Source: Bosea sp. (in: a-proteobacteria)
Lineage (GTDB): Bacteria; Pseudomonadota; Alphaproteobacteria; Rhizobiales; Beijerinckiaceae
DNA: 64,000 nucleotides
Reading direction: 5' to 3'
NCBI GenBank assembly: GCA_023910605.1
Contig: JAAVVV010000001.1
Location: 2,346,698 to 2,410,697 of the forward strand
Shown: positions 37,649-45,788 of the stretch, in pieces
Numbering within the stretch: the stretch's first letter is position 1
Layout: each line of letters starts with the position of its first letter
Made by a program: the position numbers and the translations under genes
Notes under the pieces: generated by a model
Database searches by the model: none
Told to the model about the DNA's origin: nothing
The model's input: the letters and a program-made list of their open reading frames with translations, nothing else

Positions 37649-38425
37649 ATGACCATACGCCTTTCCGCCAATCTCGGCTTCCTCTGGGCCGACCGGCCGC
37701 TACTCGATCGGGTTGACGCCGCCGCTGCGGCGGGCTTCACGGCTGTCGAGGTGCACTGGCCCTATGATGTTCCGGCGGCGGATCTGCGCGCGCGGATCGA
37801 CCGGCATGGCCTGATCCTTCTCGGGCTCAACACGCCGCTGGGCAACCTGCCGGGCGATTTCGGGATCGGTGCCGCACCGGGCCGCGAGGCGGAGTTTGCC
37901 GCGGGGTTCGCGCAGGCGCTCGCCTATGCACGCGCGGCCGGGGCGGGGGCGATCCATGTCATGGCCGGCTGCGTGCCAAAAGAGGAACGCGCCCGGGGGC
38001 GTCTGACGCTGATCGACAATCTCAGCCGCATCGCGCCCGATGCAGCCGCCGCCGGCGTCACCATCCTGCTTGAGCCGATCAACCGGCAGGACAAGCCCGA
38101 TTATCTCTATGACGACGTGGACGATGCAGCTGCAATCATCGCGGCGGTCGGGCACGCAGCGGTCTCTCTCATGTTTGACGTGTATCATGTCGGCATGACG
38201 GGCGGCGACGCCATGGCGTTGTTCGACCGACACCTGCCGCTGATTGGCCATGTCCAGGTTGCCGCGGTGCCCAGCCGCGCCGAACCCGACGAGGGCTGTC
38301 TCGACTACGCGGCCATGTTCCGCCACATCGCCCAAAGCGGATACCGAGGTTGGGTCGGATGCGAATATCGCCCGCGCGCCGGCACGGATGAGGGGCTTGG
38401 ATGGAGAGCGATACTCGGGGCATGA
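37649..38425 (+). CDS. otnI: 2-oxo-tetronate isomerase (hydroxypyruvate isomerase family)
   Basis: A 258-residue TIM-barrel isomerase of the Hyi/OtnI family. It has the NLGFLWADRPLLDRVDAAAAAGF opening, the VMAGCVP strand, the metal-ligand segments LLEPINRQDKPDYL and LMFDVYHVGMTGGD, and GWVGCEYRPR at the end. OtnI interconverts 2-oxo- and 3-oxo-tetronate. It is four bases behind otnC. The downstream gap to 38961 contains only an IS remnant. Confidence 0.88.
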   Translation: MTIRLSANLGFLWADRPLLDRVDAAAAAGFTAVEVHWPYDVPAADLRARIDRHGLILLGLNTPLGNLPGDFGIGAAPGREAEFAAGFAQALAYARAAGAGAIHVMAGCVPKEERARGRLTLIDNLSRIAPDAAAAGVTILLEPINRQDKPDYLYDDVDDAAAIIAAVGHAAVSLMFDVYHVGMTGGDAMALFDRHLPLIGHVQVAAVPSRAEPDEGCLDYAAMFRHIAQSGYRGWVGCEYRPRAGTDEGLGWRAILGA

Positions 38426-38588
38426 GGCAGAACGAGGCCCGAATTCCTGAGATCCCCATGCTCAGCATTGTGAACCGGCGCGCCATTTGACCCGCGGTCG
38501 GATCCGAAGGCTGATCCCGCCCGAATGCCGATGAAAACATGATTTTGTGCAATAAACGGCGGTAGCAACAGGGTCATTTCTGGACGCC

Positions 38589-38850
38589 TAAAGGGGTAAG
38601 CTCCGAAGCCGATCCACACAAGGTTCCGGACGGTCCCGCGGTTCTCAAGGCCAGCACGCCATGCTGCTGGTAGGCGGCTCGCCAGCGGCAGAAGCTGGCG
38701 CGCCTGACGCCGAAATACCGGCACGCCTTCCCAACATCACCAACCGCCCCAGCATGCTTGAGAACCGGAAGTTTGCGCTCTGCATCGCGCCTGAGCTTGT
38801 GCATTGTCATCATCCCTTCCGCCCAATAGGGCTTCATCGAATGGATGTCT
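38589..38850 (-). pseudogene. IS481-like transposase, N-terminal remnant
   Basis: On the minus strand a reading frame contains the helix-turn-helix start of an IS481/IS3-type integrase: RKLPVLKHAGAVGDVGKACRY, then FGVRRASFCRWRAAYQQHG. Family resemblance ends about ten residues later, and the DDE integrase core is absent. The remnant occupies most of the 536-base gap between the convergent otnI and dctM genes. The rest of that gap shows no gene. Confidence 0.65.
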
Positions 38851-38961
38851 CGCAAGTCCGTACATTCCTGCAACCGAGCGCCGCCATAACGATGCGGAGC
38901 CTGAGGATGAGCGTGAAGCCTTGGCCGGTGAGCGGGCCGGCCCGTCACCTGATCTCACCTG

Positions 38962-40239
38962 TCACCGGAAGACGAGCGTCGGCAGCGCCAGCGTGATCCA
39001 GGGTACGTAGGACAACACCATCAGGCACGCAAAGATCACGCCGATGAAGACGGGCAGATACCGCATCATCTTGTCGATGCTGGTGCCCGCCACCTGCGCG
39101 GCAGCGAAGAGGTTCACACCGAAGGGCGGCGTGATCATCCCCATTGCCAGGTTGACCACCATGATCGTCCCGAAATGAACGCCGTCGATGCCCAGCCGCT
39201 GCGCTGCCTCCGCCAGGATCGGCGCCAGCACGATAATGGAGGCCGAAGTCTCTACAAACATGCCGACCACGAACAGGAACAGGTTTACGGCCAGCAGGTA
39301 TGAGTGCGCATCATCGAAGGTCTTCACCAGCCATTCGGCTGCCATGTCCGGCACGCCCTGGCGGTTAAGCAGCCAGGAGAACAGCGTCGCGGCTGCAATG
39401 ATGAACATGATGACCGCGGAACTGATCACTGCCTTCTTGAAGATAGGGTAGAGGTCGAGCAGCCGGATCTCACGATGAATGAAGACGCCGACGATGATCG
39501 CATAGACCACCGCGACCACCGAGGCTTCGGTCGGTGTGGTGATCCCGCCATAGATGCCGCCCAACACCACCACCGGCATCAACAGCGCCCAGCCGGCCTG
39601 CTTCGTTGCCGCCAGGAAGGGCAGGCGGCCTTCGCCGTCGTTCTTGCCCCAGCCCTTGATGCGGCACCAGATCAGCACCGTCGCGACCAGCGCGGCGGAG
39701 ATGAGGATGCCCGGCCCGAAGCCCGCGATGAACAGCTCCGGGATGCTCGTCTGCGTGCTGACACCGTAGAGGATCATCGGGATGGAAGGCGGGATGATCA
39801 CGCCGAGCTCGGCGGCGGTCGCCTGCAGGGCTGCGGCGAATGGCACGGGATACCCCGCGCGCACCAGCGCCGGGATCATGACCGCGCCGACCGCGAAGGT
39901 GGTCGCGACCGAAGAACCGCTGATCGCGGCGAAGATCATGCAGGTCAGCACGCAGGTCGCGGGCAGCCCCCCCTGGATGCCGCCCACGATGGACTTCGCG
40001 AAATCAACAAGCCGGCGGGAGATGCCGCCGACATCCATCAGGTTGCCGGCCAGGATGAAGAAAGGGATCGCCGCCAGGGGAAAGCGGTCGAGCCCGATGA
40101 AAAGCTGCTGCGCCGCAACGATCAGCGGGAAATTGGTGAAGCCGGCGAGCCCGACCACGGCGGCCAGGCCAATCGCCACCGCAACCGGGACGCTGACTGC
40201 AAACAGCACGAGCATCACGGTGAGCATCATGCCGCTCAT
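38962..40239 (-). CDS. dctM: TRAP transporter large permease DctM
   Basis: A 425-residue, roughly 12-helix membrane protein that forms the ion-coupled translocation channel of a TRAP transporter. FFILAGNLMDVGGISRRLVDF, the MIFAAISGSSVATTFAVG segment and ELGVIIPPSIPMILYG are hallmark DctM sequences. GGITTPTEASVVAVVYA and MGMITPPFGVNLF recur in the second half. The frame continues upstream over dctQ, but the ATG at 40239 overlaps the dctQ stop (ATGA) and matches the family N-terminus. Confidence 0.95.
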   Translation of the reverse strand: MSGMMLTVMLVLFAVSVPVAVAIGLAAVVGLAGFTNFPLIVAAQQLFIGLDRFPLAAIPFFILAGNLMDVGGISRRLVDFAKSIVGGIQGGLPATCVLTCMIFAAISGSSVATTFAVGAVMIPALVRAGYPVPFAAALQATAAELGVIIPPSIPMILYGVSTQTSIPELFIAGFGPGILISAALVATVLIWCRIKGWGKNDGEGRLPFLAATKQAGWALLMPVVVLGGIYGGITTPTEASVVAVVYAIIVGVFIHREIRLLDLYPIFKKAVISSAVIMFIIAAATLFSWLLNRQGVPDMAAEWLVKTFDDAHSYLLAVNLFLFVVGMFVETSASIIVLAPILAEAAQRLGIDGVHFGTIMVVNLAMGMITPPFGVNLFAAAQVAGTSIDKMMRYLPVFIGVIFACLMVLSYVPWITLALPTLVFR

Positions 40240-40844
40240 TGCGCGTTCTCCAGTTCTTCCGACCGGCGGTCGAGGAAATGCGCCATCACACCCACCATGG
40301 CCAGCAGCGCACCCAGAGGGATTGCGGCATAGGCATAGGCCATCGAGAATTCGAGACCGGCGATGGTTTGGAACTGCACGCGTTCGACCATGGCCCAGCC
40401 GAACCAGAACATCACGCCCAGGAAGGAGAGCACGCAGGCCAGACTCATCGCTTCGATCGTCCGCTGCAAGGCGCCGCTCGTAAAGCGATGCGCGACATCG
40501 ATCGAGACCAGCGCTCCCGCGCGCAGCGCGACCGCCACGCCAAGATAAGCCATCCAGATCAGAGCGACCCGCACCAGGGCTTCCGACCAGGCGGAGGGTG
40601 TCTCGGTCGCGAAGCGGGCGATCACCTGCCAGGCCCCGGCGGCCACGGCGATTGTCAGCGCAAGGCAGGCGATGATCGCCGCGATCTCGGTCGTGAAGCG
40701 ATCGAGGGTCAGAACGGCGCGGCGCGCCACGGCGCGCGCGCCGCCGGGCTGGCCGCCTTGGTGGCCAGCCCACAAAGCGAAGCCCACGGCGGCGACCGTC
40801 GCGACGGCGGTCACCTGCAGGGGCATGACGTTGATCGCGTTCAT
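40236..40844 (-). CDS. dctQ: TRAP transporter small permease DctQ
   Basis: A 202-residue, four-helix membrane protein. It has an N-terminal extension with one possible extra helix (MPLQVTAVATVAAVGFALWAG). The DctQ domain then includes ATETPSAWSEALVRVALIWMAYLGVAVALRAG, in which the W-x-E-E/A-like and R-x-x-x-x-W features are typical. DctQ pairs with DctM in the membrane. It lies between dctP and dctM and overlaps the latter by four bases. Confidence 0.92.
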   Translation of the reverse strand: MNAINVMPLQVTAVATVAAVGFALWAGHQGGQPGGARAVARRAVLTLDRFTTEIAAIIACLALTIAVAAGAWQVIARFATETPSAWSEALVRVALIWMAYLGVAVALRAGALVSIDVAHRFTSGALQRTIEAMSLACVLSFLGVMFWFGWAMVERVQFQTIAGLEFSMAYAYAAIPLGALLAMVGVMAHFLDRRSEELENAQ

Positions 40845-40919
40845 CGATTCTCCACCGCGGCAAAGAAAGGGGCGCAGGGCCTTGAGCCCTGCGCCCCGGT
40901 CAGGCCAATTCAGCCAGGC

Positions 40920-41906
40920 TCACGAGCCGGGACGCCACTCGCGGATGCGGCTGAGCAGAGCGCTGTCGAGACCCTGCTCGATCTGCGCGGAACCAGAGGC
41001 GAGCGCGGCCTGGAAAGCGGCGCTGTCCACCTTCGTCACCACGGTCATGCCACGGCGGCGCAGTTCGTCGACGCCGGTCTGCTCGTCGGAGGTGACGCGC
41101 GCGCGGTTCGCCACTGCCGCATCGCCGCCTGCCTGCACGAGCGCCGCGCGATCCTGCGCGTTCAGCCTGTTCACGAAGGCCGGGTTGCAGAGCAGCATCG
41201 CCGGTGAATAGACGTGGCCGGTCAGCGTCAGGTAGCGTTGCACCTGGTTCAGATTGTTGTTCAGGATGACTGGGATCGGGTTTTCCTGCCCATCCACGGT
41301 GCCCTGCTGCAGCGCCGGCACCAGCTCGCTGAATGCCATCGGGGTTGGCAGCGCGCCGAGCGTCTGGAAGGCACGCATGTGCACCGGGTTTTCCATGGTT
41401 CGCACCTTCAGGCCACGCACATCGGCGGGAGCGTTCACCTCGCGCCGGCTGTTCGTCATGTGGCGGAAGCCGTTCTCGAGCCAGGCCACCGCGAGGATGC
41501 CGCGCGCGGGGAAGCGCTGCAGCAGTTCCTGGCCGATCGCGCTGTCCAGCACGCCGCGGGCATGGGCGGTGTCACGGAACAGAAAGGGCACGTCGAGGTT
41601 GCGGGTCTCCGGCACGAAATTGCCGACCGGGCCAGTCGAGGTGATGGTGCACTCGATGGTGCCGATCTGCACAGCCTCGATCGTCTCGCGCTCATTGTCG
41701 TTGCGCTGATAGATCACGCGGAAGCGGTTGTTGGTCAGACGCTCGAAGGTTTCCTTGAAGGCGGTCGTACCGGCGCCGTAATGGCTGTTGATCCCGATAG
41801 GATGCTGGAAGGTCACCTGAGTCTGGGCCAGGGCCGGGGCGGCGCCGAGCGCCAGTGTGGCGCCGAGCGCCAAGACCTTGAGGCCCGTTCGGCGGGTCAT
41901 GTTCAT
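40920..41906 (-). CDS. dctP: TRAP transporter substrate-binding protein DctP
   Basis: A 328-residue periplasmic binding protein. A twin-Arg-containing signal region (MTRRTGLKVLALGATLAL) ends near ALAQTQ. The mature part has the DctP hallmarks VPFLFRDTAHARGVLD, the LKVRTMENPVHMRAFQTLGA segment with the substrate-carboxylate arginine, and PMAFSELVPALQQGTVDGQENP. A GGGAGA ribosome-binding site precedes the ATG. By neighbourhood the ligand may be D-erythronate or L-threonate, but the transporter operon faces otnKCI across an IS scar, so the link is inference. Confidence 0.92.
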   Translation of the reverse strand: MNMTRRTGLKVLALGATLALGAAPALAQTQVTFQHPIGINSHYGAGTTAFKETFERLTNNRFRVIYQRNDNERETIEAVQIGTIECTITSTGPVGNFVPETRNLDVPFLFRDTAHARGVLDSAIGQELLQRFPARGILAVAWLENGFRHMTNSRREVNAPADVRGLKVRTMENPVHMRAFQTLGALPTPMAFSELVPALQQGTVDGQENPIPVILNNNLNQVQRYLTLTGHVYSPAMLLCNPAFVNRLNAQDRAALVQAGGDAAVANRARVTSDEQTGVDELRRRGMTVVTKVDSAAFQAALASGSAQIEQGLDSALLSRIREWRPGS

Positions 41907-41962
41907 GGGTCGCGTCTCCCTTTTTGCCGGATTCTCGAATGGCTCCCGGCTTATCTTGTTCT

Positions 41963-41975
41963 ATACTCAGAGTAT
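41963..41975. promoter_or_regulatory. Operator-like palindrome upstream of dctP
   Basis: The sequence atactcagagtat is a perfect 5-3-5 inverted repeat centred about 63 bases upstream of the dctP ATG. It resembles operators of GntR- or LacI-type regulators in size and position. No regulator gene lies nearby. Function is inferred only from symmetry and position. Confidence 0.35.
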
Positions 41976-42092
41976 CATGGCCGCTTCAAGCCCACTTCCG
42001 TTCGAACCGGCTTCAAGAGGGAATCACAGCGAACTTGTGTGCGAGTGCGCGCCTGAGCGAGCGGCATACGTGCTCTCGATCCCGTCCTGCGC

Positions 42093-42422
42093 TTACGAGG
42101 CAGCCCGTTCCAGGGTGGCTGCCACCCACTTGTTGAGACTCTGACCAGCCTTCCGGGCTGCGGTCACGACGGCGCGGTGGAGCGGCGGATCAACGCGCAC
42201 GACAAACTGCCCGGAATAGGGCTTTTCGGGCTCTTCTCCGCGCTCTTTGCAAAAGGCAAGGTAATCCTCCACTGAATCGGCAAGGGCCTGTTTCAACTCG
42301 GCAACCGATTGCCCCTGAAACGTGATGACGTCGCGGAGATTCATCACTTCGCCATGCAACAGCTCGGCATCCCCGTCGTATTCGACGATTGCCTCGTAAC
42401 CCTTGTACGTCATCGTGTTCAT
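42093..42422 (-). CDS. hicB: HicB-family antitoxin
   Basis: A 109-residue HicB protein. The N-terminal partial RNase H-like fold shows YKGYEAIVEYDGDAELLHGEV, NLRDVITFQG and ELKQALADSVEDYL. The C-terminal part (VRVDPPLHRAVVTAARKAGQSLNKWVAATLERA) is a ribbon-helix-helix DNA-binding domain that would repress the operon. It follows hicA on the same strand, and its ATG would overlap the restored hicA stop by four bases. The antitoxin frame is intact. Confidence 0.9.
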   Translation of the reverse strand: MNTMTYKGYEAIVEYDGDAELLHGEVMNLRDVITFQGQSVAELKQALADSVEDYLAFCKERGEEPEKPYSGQFVVRVDPPLHRAVVTAARKAGQSLNKWVAATLERAAS

Positions 42423-42677
42423 GGTCGCATCTCCGCCTCTGTCAGGAAGCGCCGCACTGATTTAACTGCGCCCTTGCCGGTTTCCTTTTGCGGATGCGGA
42501 CGGTGAAACACCGCGCGCGCCGTTCAGGGCAACCCGGATACGAGAACCATTCCCTTCGCTGATCTCGGCGCCGCAGGCCACGAACAGATCCTCGATGTCG
42601 CGCCAGACAATTCCCGCGCGAGCCGGGTCGGCGAAGACAGCTTCCAGGGTTGCATGGTGCTTTCCGGTCAGTTTCAT
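42419..42677 (-). pseudogene. hicA: HicA toxin gene with a 2-base frameshift
   Basis: The product starts as a HicA mRNA interferase (KHHATLEAVFADP, IVWRDIEDLFVACGAEI, GNGSRIRVALNG), a double-stranded-RNA-binding-like fold. After ALNGAR the frame runs into SPSASAKGNRQGRS and stops at 42462. Shifting frame at the GC run 42513-42520 restores VFHRPHPQKETGKGAVKSVR and an end at 42419 that overlaps hicB by ATGA. Loss of one GC dinucleotide explains the lesion. The lost part is the conserved HRPHP-containing C-terminal half, so the toxin should be inactive. A sequencing error cannot be excluded. Confidence 0.8.
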
Positions 42678-42679
42678 AT

Positions 42680-42699
42680 AGTATCAGATTCCAGTATCA
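42680..42699 (-). promoter_or_regulatory. Direct repeat in the hicAB promoter
   Basis: On the minus strand tgatact occurs twice, 13 bases apart, immediately before the hicA ATG. The proximal copy (tgatactat) resembles a -10 element. There is no Shine-Dalgarno before hicA, so the transcript may be leaderless or nearly so. The repeat could be the HicB operator. The same heptamer occurs at 41971-41977 before dctP. Confidence 0.4.
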
Positions 42700-42809
42700 T
42701 TGCAGTCATTTCTAGCCGGACACCTTTTCGTGGATGATCCTGCCGAGTCGGGGACGGAGGACCCCTCGTCAGCTTGTCGGCGGCGCCGGCCTGACGAAAC
42801 CGCCCGAGC

Positions 42810-44588
42810 CTATCGCGACGACGGTCGGTGGTGACCGGAAGCTAGCTTTGCCAAATTCCGTTCCTCCGGCAGGGACAGGGCGGTGAAGGCCTCGAACTGC
42901 GACAGGAAGATGCGCCCCTTGAAATGCTGCATGAAATCAGAACGTTGCAGCGCGTCCATCACAGGGCCCTTGACCTCGGAGAGATGAAAGCCGACCCCGG
43001 CGGATTGGAGCCGATGCGCAATCGCTTCCAGACTTTCCAGCGCGCTTGCGTCGATGGCGTTCACGGCTGGACACATCAGTATGACGTTCTTCACCAATGA
43101 TTGGTCCGCGATGCGTTCATAAATGGCATCTTCCAGAGCACGGGCGTTCGCGAAGTACAGGCTTTCGTCAACCCGGATCGACAGGAGGCCCGGATCGGTG
43201 ATGACCTGATGGCGGTCGACATTACGGAAGTGTTCTGTCCCTGGCACCTGGCCCACAATGGCCATGTGCGGGCGCGATGTGCGCCATAGAAACAGCAGGA
43301 GCGACAAAGATACGCCGGCTGTGATTCCGGCCTCCACACCGACGAGAAGCACTGTCAGGATCGTAGCCGCCATCGCGGCGAAATCGGACTTCGAATAGGC
43401 GTAGGTGCGCTTGATTGCGGCAACGTCGACGAGCGATAGCACAGCCACGATGATGGTTGCGGCCAGCACGGCTTGCGGCAGGAAACGAAACAACGGCGTG
43501 AGAAAGACGGTTGCCGCAAGGATGCCGGCCGCCGTGTAGGCCCCTGCCAGCGGCGTTTCCGCACCCGCGTCGAAGTTCACCACCGAGCGCGCGAAGCCTC
43601 CCGTCACCGGATAACCGCCCGAGAGCGATGCGGCGATGTTGGACGCCCCGAGCGCCGTCAACTCCTGATTGGGAATGATCCGTTGCCGACGTTTCGCCGC
43701 GAGAGTCTGGGCGACGGACACGGATTCAACGAAACCCACGAGGCTGATCAGCACAGCTGGCAACAGCAATTGTTGCCACAGGCCGAGGTCGAAGGATGGA
43801 AGCGAAAAGGGCGGCAGACCGGCGGGGATCTCGCCTACGATCTTCACGCCCTTGTCCACGAGGCCGAAGCCGACCACGGCGAGGATCGACAGGATGATGG
43901 CCGCCACTGGCCCGGCCTTGGCAATCATGTCGGTCGGACGCGGCTTCAGTCCTCGCGCCATCAGCAGGGGCTTGAGCCGTTTGCGTGCCCAGAACAGGAA
44001 GGCCGTCGCCGAGACCCCGATCACCACGGTGTAAGGATTGATGCCACCGATGCCTTGGTAGATCCCGGTCACCAGATGCGGAAGCGTATCGCCCTCCGCC
44101 TTGATCCCCAGAATGTGCTTGAGCTGGCTGGTCGCAATCAGGATGCCCGAGGCGGTGATGAATCCTGAAATCACCGGATGGCTGAGGAAGTTCGCCAGAA
44201 ATCCCAACCGCAACACCGACATCGCGACCAGCACGATGCCCGACAGAAAAGCGAGCGTGATTGCTGCCGTCAGGTATTCAGGGGTCCCGGAAGCGGCGAT
44301 CTGGCCCACCGCCGCGGCGGTCATCAGTGACACCACGGCGACCGGTCCCACCGCCAGCGCCCGGCTTGTGCCGAACAGCGCATAGGCGATGAGCGGCAGG
44401 ATCGAGGCATAAAGTCCGACCTGCGGCGGCAAGCCTGCGAGCATCGCATATGCCAGGCTCTGGGGCACAAGCATGATCGTCACGATCGCGGCGGCGACCA
44501 GATCGCTTTGCGCCTCCGTGCGGGTATACTTCGGCGCCCAGCCCAGGATCGGCAAGGATGAGATCACACCTTTCAGGGGATCAGCCAT
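42810..44588 (-). CDS. SulP-family inorganic anion permease
   Basis: A 592-residue transporter with about 12-14 membrane segments and a C-terminal STAS domain (about residues 440-560, including MCPAVNAIDASALESLEAIAH). The N-terminal VPQSLAYAMLAGLPPQVGLYAS and the LFGTSRALAVGPVAVVSLM segment are SulP signatures. It is the last gene of the sulfur operon and overlaps the preceding gene by eight bases. In comparable persulfide-detoxification operons SulP proteins are thought to export sulfite or sulfate; the direction here is inference. Confidence 0.9.
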   Translation of the reverse strand: MADPLKGVISSLPILGWAPKYTRTEAQSDLVAAAIVTIMLVPQSLAYAMLAGLPPQVGLYASILPLIAYALFGTSRALAVGPVAVVSLMTAAAVGQIAASGTPEYLTAAITLAFLSGIVLVAMSVLRLGFLANFLSHPVISGFITASGILIATSQLKHILGIKAEGDTLPHLVTGIYQGIGGINPYTVVIGVSATAFLFWARKRLKPLLMARGLKPRPTDMIAKAGPVAAIILSILAVVGFGLVDKGVKIVGEIPAGLPPFSLPSFDLGLWQQLLLPAVLISLVGFVESVSVAQTLAAKRRQRIIPNQELTALGASNIAASLSGGYPVTGGFARSVVNFDAGAETPLAGAYTAAGILAATVFLTPLFRFLPQAVLAATIIVAVLSLVDVAAIKRTYAYSKSDFAAMAATILTVLLVGVEAGITAGVSLSLLLFLWRTSRPHMAIVGQVPGTEHFRNVDRHQVITDPGLLSIRVDESLYFANARALEDAIYERIADQSLVKNVILMCPAVNAIDASALESLEAIAHRLQSAGVGFHLSEVKGPVMDALQRSDFMQHFKGRIFLSQFEAFTALSLPEERNLAKLASGHHRPSSR

Positions 44589-45030
44589 CGTGATCAGGCA
44601 ACAGCGACGGCTTCGCATGGGCGATCCGCCGGACGACCTCGGTCATGTCATATCCGGCGGCTTTCGCGCTCGCCAGAACATCCGGCAGAGGCCGGCCGCG
44701 CGCTGCTTCTGAAAGAGACCACAGCGTCGTGGAGCGCGTGCCGGTTTTGCAATAGGCCAATATGGGCTTCGGCAAGGCGTCCATCAGCCTGCCGAAAGCC
44801 AGGGCCTCCTCGTCGCCGACCTTGCCGGAAACGACGGGCTGGTAGGCTGCGCTTAACCCGGCGGACTTTGCCGCCGTTTCGATCTCGGCAAAGGCAGGTT
44901 GACCAGCGGCCTCTGCATCTGGACGGTTGCAGATGAGGGATTTGAACCCGGAGGCGGCGAGCGCAGCGATGTCGTCAGGTTTGATCTGTTCCGATACCGA
45001 CAAGGTCGGATCAATGATCTTTGGTGTCAT
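44581..45030 (-). CDS. DUF442 (TIGR01244) rhodanese-like sulfurtransferase
   Basis: A 149-residue protein of the DUF442 family. The active loop is CKTGTR at about residue 94, which fits the six-residue rhodanese loop (C-R/K-x-G-x-R) better than the seven-residue tyrosine-phosphatase loop. In Blh-type proteins this domain is fused to a persulfide dioxygenase domain; here the two are separate genes of one operon. The frame is open to 45138, but the ATG at 45030 gives the family N-terminus (IDPTLSVSEQIKPDDI). It overlaps sulP. Confidence 0.85.
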   Translation of the reverse strand: MTPKIIDPTLSVSEQIKPDDIAALAASGFKSLICNRPDAEAAGQPAFAEIETAAKSAGLSAAYQPVVSGKVGDEEALAFGRLMDALPKPILAYCKTGTRSTTLWSLSEAARGRPLPDVLASAKAAGYDMTEVVRRIAHAKPSLLPDHDG

Positions 45031-45107
45031 GCGCCGCGCTCCTTGCAGTGGCCATCGCTTCATGTGGAGGCTTCCGGTCCGCCCGGAGTGAGCGAACCGG
45101 ATCTGTG

Positions 45108-45788
45108 TCACGCGACCTTGCGTGTGCTGAAGTACCAATCGGTCGTTTCAAACCCCTGGGAGGCTCTCTGGCGGGCCTCTTCGGCCGTCTTGGGCGGCGG
45201 CACGATCACGCTCTCGCCCGCGGTCCAGCCCTCCGGCGTCGCGATCTTGTGCGCATCGCTGGTTTGCAGCGCTCCGACGAGCCGCAGGATCTCGGCCACG
45301 GATCGTCCATTGCTCATCGGATAGTAGAGCATGGCCCGGAGAATGCCCTCGGGGTCGATGACGAAGGTGGCGCGCACTGCCGAGGTGTCGCTGGCACCGG
45401 GCTGCACCATCCCATAGGCATGGGCCACCTTCATCGAGAGGTCTTCGATGATCGGAAAGCGCACCTCGACGCCGAAGTTTCCCTCGATGCTCCGCAGCCA
45501 GGCGATGTGCGCGTAGATGCTGTCGATCGACAGGCCGAGCAACTCACACCCAATCGCCTTGAACGCAGCATGGTGCTTTGCGAAGGCGACGAACTCTGTC
45601 GTGCAGACCGGAGTGAAATCGGCAGGGTGGGAGAACAGCACCAGCCACTTGCCCTTGTAGTCGGCGAGGCTTCGCGGCCCGTCGGTGGTTTGCGCGGTGA
45701 AGTCCGGCGCCGGGCGGTTGATGCCGGGCAGGCCGACTGCGGGGGTCAATTCAGTCATGGTCATCGTCTCCTTCTGGTTGATGGTCAC
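45108..45788 (-). CDS. 1-Cys peroxiredoxin (Prx6-like)
   Basis: A 226-residue peroxiredoxin with the peroxidatic Cys in SHPADFTPVCTTEF and the Prx6-type C-terminal dimerisation region (PMSNGRSVAEILRLVGALQ). One further downstream motif, GWTAGESVIVPPPKT, is standard for the Prx6 group. It would reduce peroxides and possibly persulfides formed during sulfide oxidation. Its start overlaps the dioxygenase stop by four bases, which ties it to the sulfur operon. That placement is less usual than the rest of the operon. Confidence 0.92.
   Translation of the reverse strand: MTINQKETMTMTELTPAVGLPGINRPAPDFTAQTTDGPRSLADYKGKWLVLFSHPADFTPVCTTEFVAFAKHHAAFKAIGCELLGLSIDSIYAHIAWLRSIEGNFGVEVRFPIIEDLSMKVAHAYGMVQPGASDTSAVRATFVIDPEGILRAMLYYPMSNGRSVAEILRLVGALQTSDAHKIATPEGWTAGESVIVPPPKTAEEARQRASQGFETTDWYFSTRKVA

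Noticed and set aside
40240..40863. N-terminal extension of dctM to 633 codons
   Set aside because: It overlaps dctQ fully; the ATG at 40239 gives the correct DctM start and a normal ATGA overlap.
43670..43679. tgggaatgat, matching the bases around the guaA stop, as a possible attR
   Set aside because: Only ten bases match, and they lie inside the intact sulP gene, so chance identity is the better explanation.
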